Source of the DNA: Bacteroidales bacterium
GTDB lineage: Bacteria > Bacteroidota > Bacteroidia > Bacteroidales > JAOZMU01
Reading direction: 5' to 3'
Assembly: GCA_029934165.1 (NCBI GenBank)
Contig: JAOZMU010000192.1
Location: forward strand, 1-6,703
Length of the DNA: 6,703 bases
The position numbers and the translations under genes were made by a program. Below the pieces are notes generated by a model. That model was not told where the DNA came from, ran no database searches, and worked only from the letters and a program-made list of their open reading frames with translations. This document shows positions 6,325-6,703 of this stretch, piece by piece (the first letter of the stretch is position 1; each line of letters opens with the position of its first letter).

Positions 6325-6360
6325 GCAACAACTGAGATTAAATTGCTTTCTCGTTGTTGC
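6325..6360 (-). promoter_or_regulatory. Hairpin in the chemoreceptor mRNA leader
   Basis: GCAACAAC (6325-6332) pairs with GTTGTTGC (6353-6360), and GAGA (6334-6337) pairs with TCTC (6349-6352). This makes a 12-bp stem with one bulged base (6333) and an 11-base loop. In the minus-strand transcript it ends 15 bases before the ATG at 6309, leaving an A/U-rich single-stranded gap over the ribosome footprint. It could tune translation or mRNA stability, or act in DNA as an operator. It contains the only GC-bearing long stem in the leader. Confidence 0.5.
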
Positions 6361-6421
6361 GATTAGTAAACACATTTTGCAAATTAATAAAAATGGTATT
6401 AAGTTGATACTCATACCAGTA

Positions 6422-6495
6422 CAAGGTTTGGTCATAAAAAATCAATTCACATTGAAAGGAAATATTCTTATGGATTTTTTTATGAACAAACCTTG
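6422..6495. repeat. Imperfect inverted repeat of CAAGGTTTG boxes
   Basis: CAAGGTTTGGTCATAAAAAATC (6422-6443) is the reverse complement of 6473-6495 except for one substitution and one extra A/T. The arms of 22-23 bases enclose a 29-base loop. The same box recurs exactly at 6651, so the arms belong to a local repeat family and not to a lone hairpin. It could be a strong hairpin in RNA from either strand or paired binding sites upstream of the receptor gene. Confidence 0.6.
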
Positions 6496-6672
6496 CATAC
6501 CCAGTAATAACTAATGGAAAATTAATAATTATTAATTTTCCATTACTTAGACAAAAATGTAAAAAAATATTTAAAAGACAATATTATATTTACTCAAATT
6601 CGTATATGAATCAGAGTTTATTCATAAAAAATCAATTTTCATTGAAAAAGCAAGGTTTGTTCATAAAAAAAT
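6474..6672. repeat. Exact 22-bp inverted repeat bounding a 199-bp segment
   Basis: Positions 6474-6495 are the exact reverse complement of 6651-6672 (the CAAGGTTTGTTCATAAAA box plus AAAT). The 155 bases between them hold the 34-bp palindrome and a degenerate third box at 6612-6650 that resembles 6422-6459, sharing the string TCATAAAAAATCAATT. Bounded by inverted repeats and non-coding, this could be another miniature element or an invertible segment. No recombinase is nearby. Confidence 0.5.
6512..6545. repeat. Perfect 34-bp palindrome without a spacer
   Basis: TAATGGAAAATTAATAA (6512-6528) is immediately followed by its exact reverse complement (6529-6545). After a C/C mismatch the symmetry goes on for 3 more pairs (6508-6510 with 6547-6549). 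Only four bases of the 34 are G or C. There is no T-run after it, so it is not a classical terminator. A cruciform, a regulator-binding site or the centre of a mobile repeat are all possible. Confidence 0.65.
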
Positions 6673-6680
6673 ATTTTTTT

Positions 6681-6703
6681 GGGCGGCTTATCGGGCTTTT
6701 CGC
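6681..6703. other. GC-rich patch at the window edge
   Basis: Fifteen of these 23 bases are G or C, abruptly following an A/T-only stretch. It contains two GGGC boxes (6681 and 6693) and runs off the window. It may be the edge of a dispersed GC-rich repeat of a kind that I loosely associate with Bacteroidota spacers, or the end of a neighbouring gene. The fragment is too short to decide. Confidence 0.25.

Larger units (their letters stand above)
6310..6703. other. Repeat-rich spacer upstream of the chemoreceptor gene
   Basis: No believable gene lies in these 394 bases. The region holds a leader hairpin (6325-6360), repeated CAAGGTTTG-type boxes in both orientations (6422, 6473-6495, 6612, 6651), a perfect 34-bp palindrome (6512-6545) and a GC-rich patch at the right edge (6681-6703). 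The receptor promoter must lie here, but I found no match good enough to call to either the sigma-70 consensus or the Bacteroidota TAnnTTTG pattern. Confidence 0.6.

Noticed and set aside
6323..6514. 63-codon plus-strand frame upstream of the receptor
   Set aside because: It would begin with GTG inside the leader hairpin and run through the inverted repeat at 6422-6495; its translation is non-descript and it has no leader signal.

Overview
The window is AT-rich and reads like a bacterial chromosome segment, most likely from the Bacteroidota. That is an inference from family-level resemblance of the proteins, A/T-rich leaders mostly without a Shine-Dalgarno sequence, TAA stops on all four genes and very AT-rich spacers. 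No rRNA or other marker is present to confirm it. All four convincing genes are on the minus strand, so transcription runs from high to low coordinates.

Layout, in transcription order from the right. Positions 6310-6703 are a gene-free leader and spacer packed with inverted and direct repeats, including a perfect 34-bp palindrome framed by an exact 22-bp inverted repeat and a hairpin just ahead of the first start codon. Positions 3043-6309 encode a 1088-residue chemoreceptor: membrane-anchored dCache sensor, ten HAMP-like modules in tandem, a methyl-accepting signalling hairpin, and a C-terminal EFESF tail like the CheR/CheB tether. Positions 2556-3008 encode a single-domain CheW, 34 bp after the receptor and probably co-transcribed. 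Positions 2176-2555 are a spacer holding a ~138-bp MITE-like element. Positions 1879-2175 encode a YbaB/EbfC nucleoid-associated protein. Positions 403-1767 encode a CPA1 sodium/proton antiporter with an acidic tail. Positions 1-402 are a second gene-free spacer with a degenerate inverted relative of the MITE-like element, three copies of the palindromic core GTCTTAGAC and a terminator-like hairpin.

Functionally, the receptor and CheW form a sensory unit: ligand or stress sensed by the dCache domain is relayed through the poly-HAMP stalk to the signalling tip, where CheW couples it to a CheA kinase encoded elsewhere. No cheA, cheY, cheR or cheB gene is in the window. The YbaB-like protein and the antiporter look like separate housekeeping genes, and nothing ties them to chemotaxis except shared orientation.

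The most notable items are the ten-module HAMP array, which looks like a duplicated block of five, and the related MITE-like repeats in opposite orientation on either side of the antiporter-ybaB pair. I found no CRISPR array, tRNA, rRNA, transposase, phage or defence gene.
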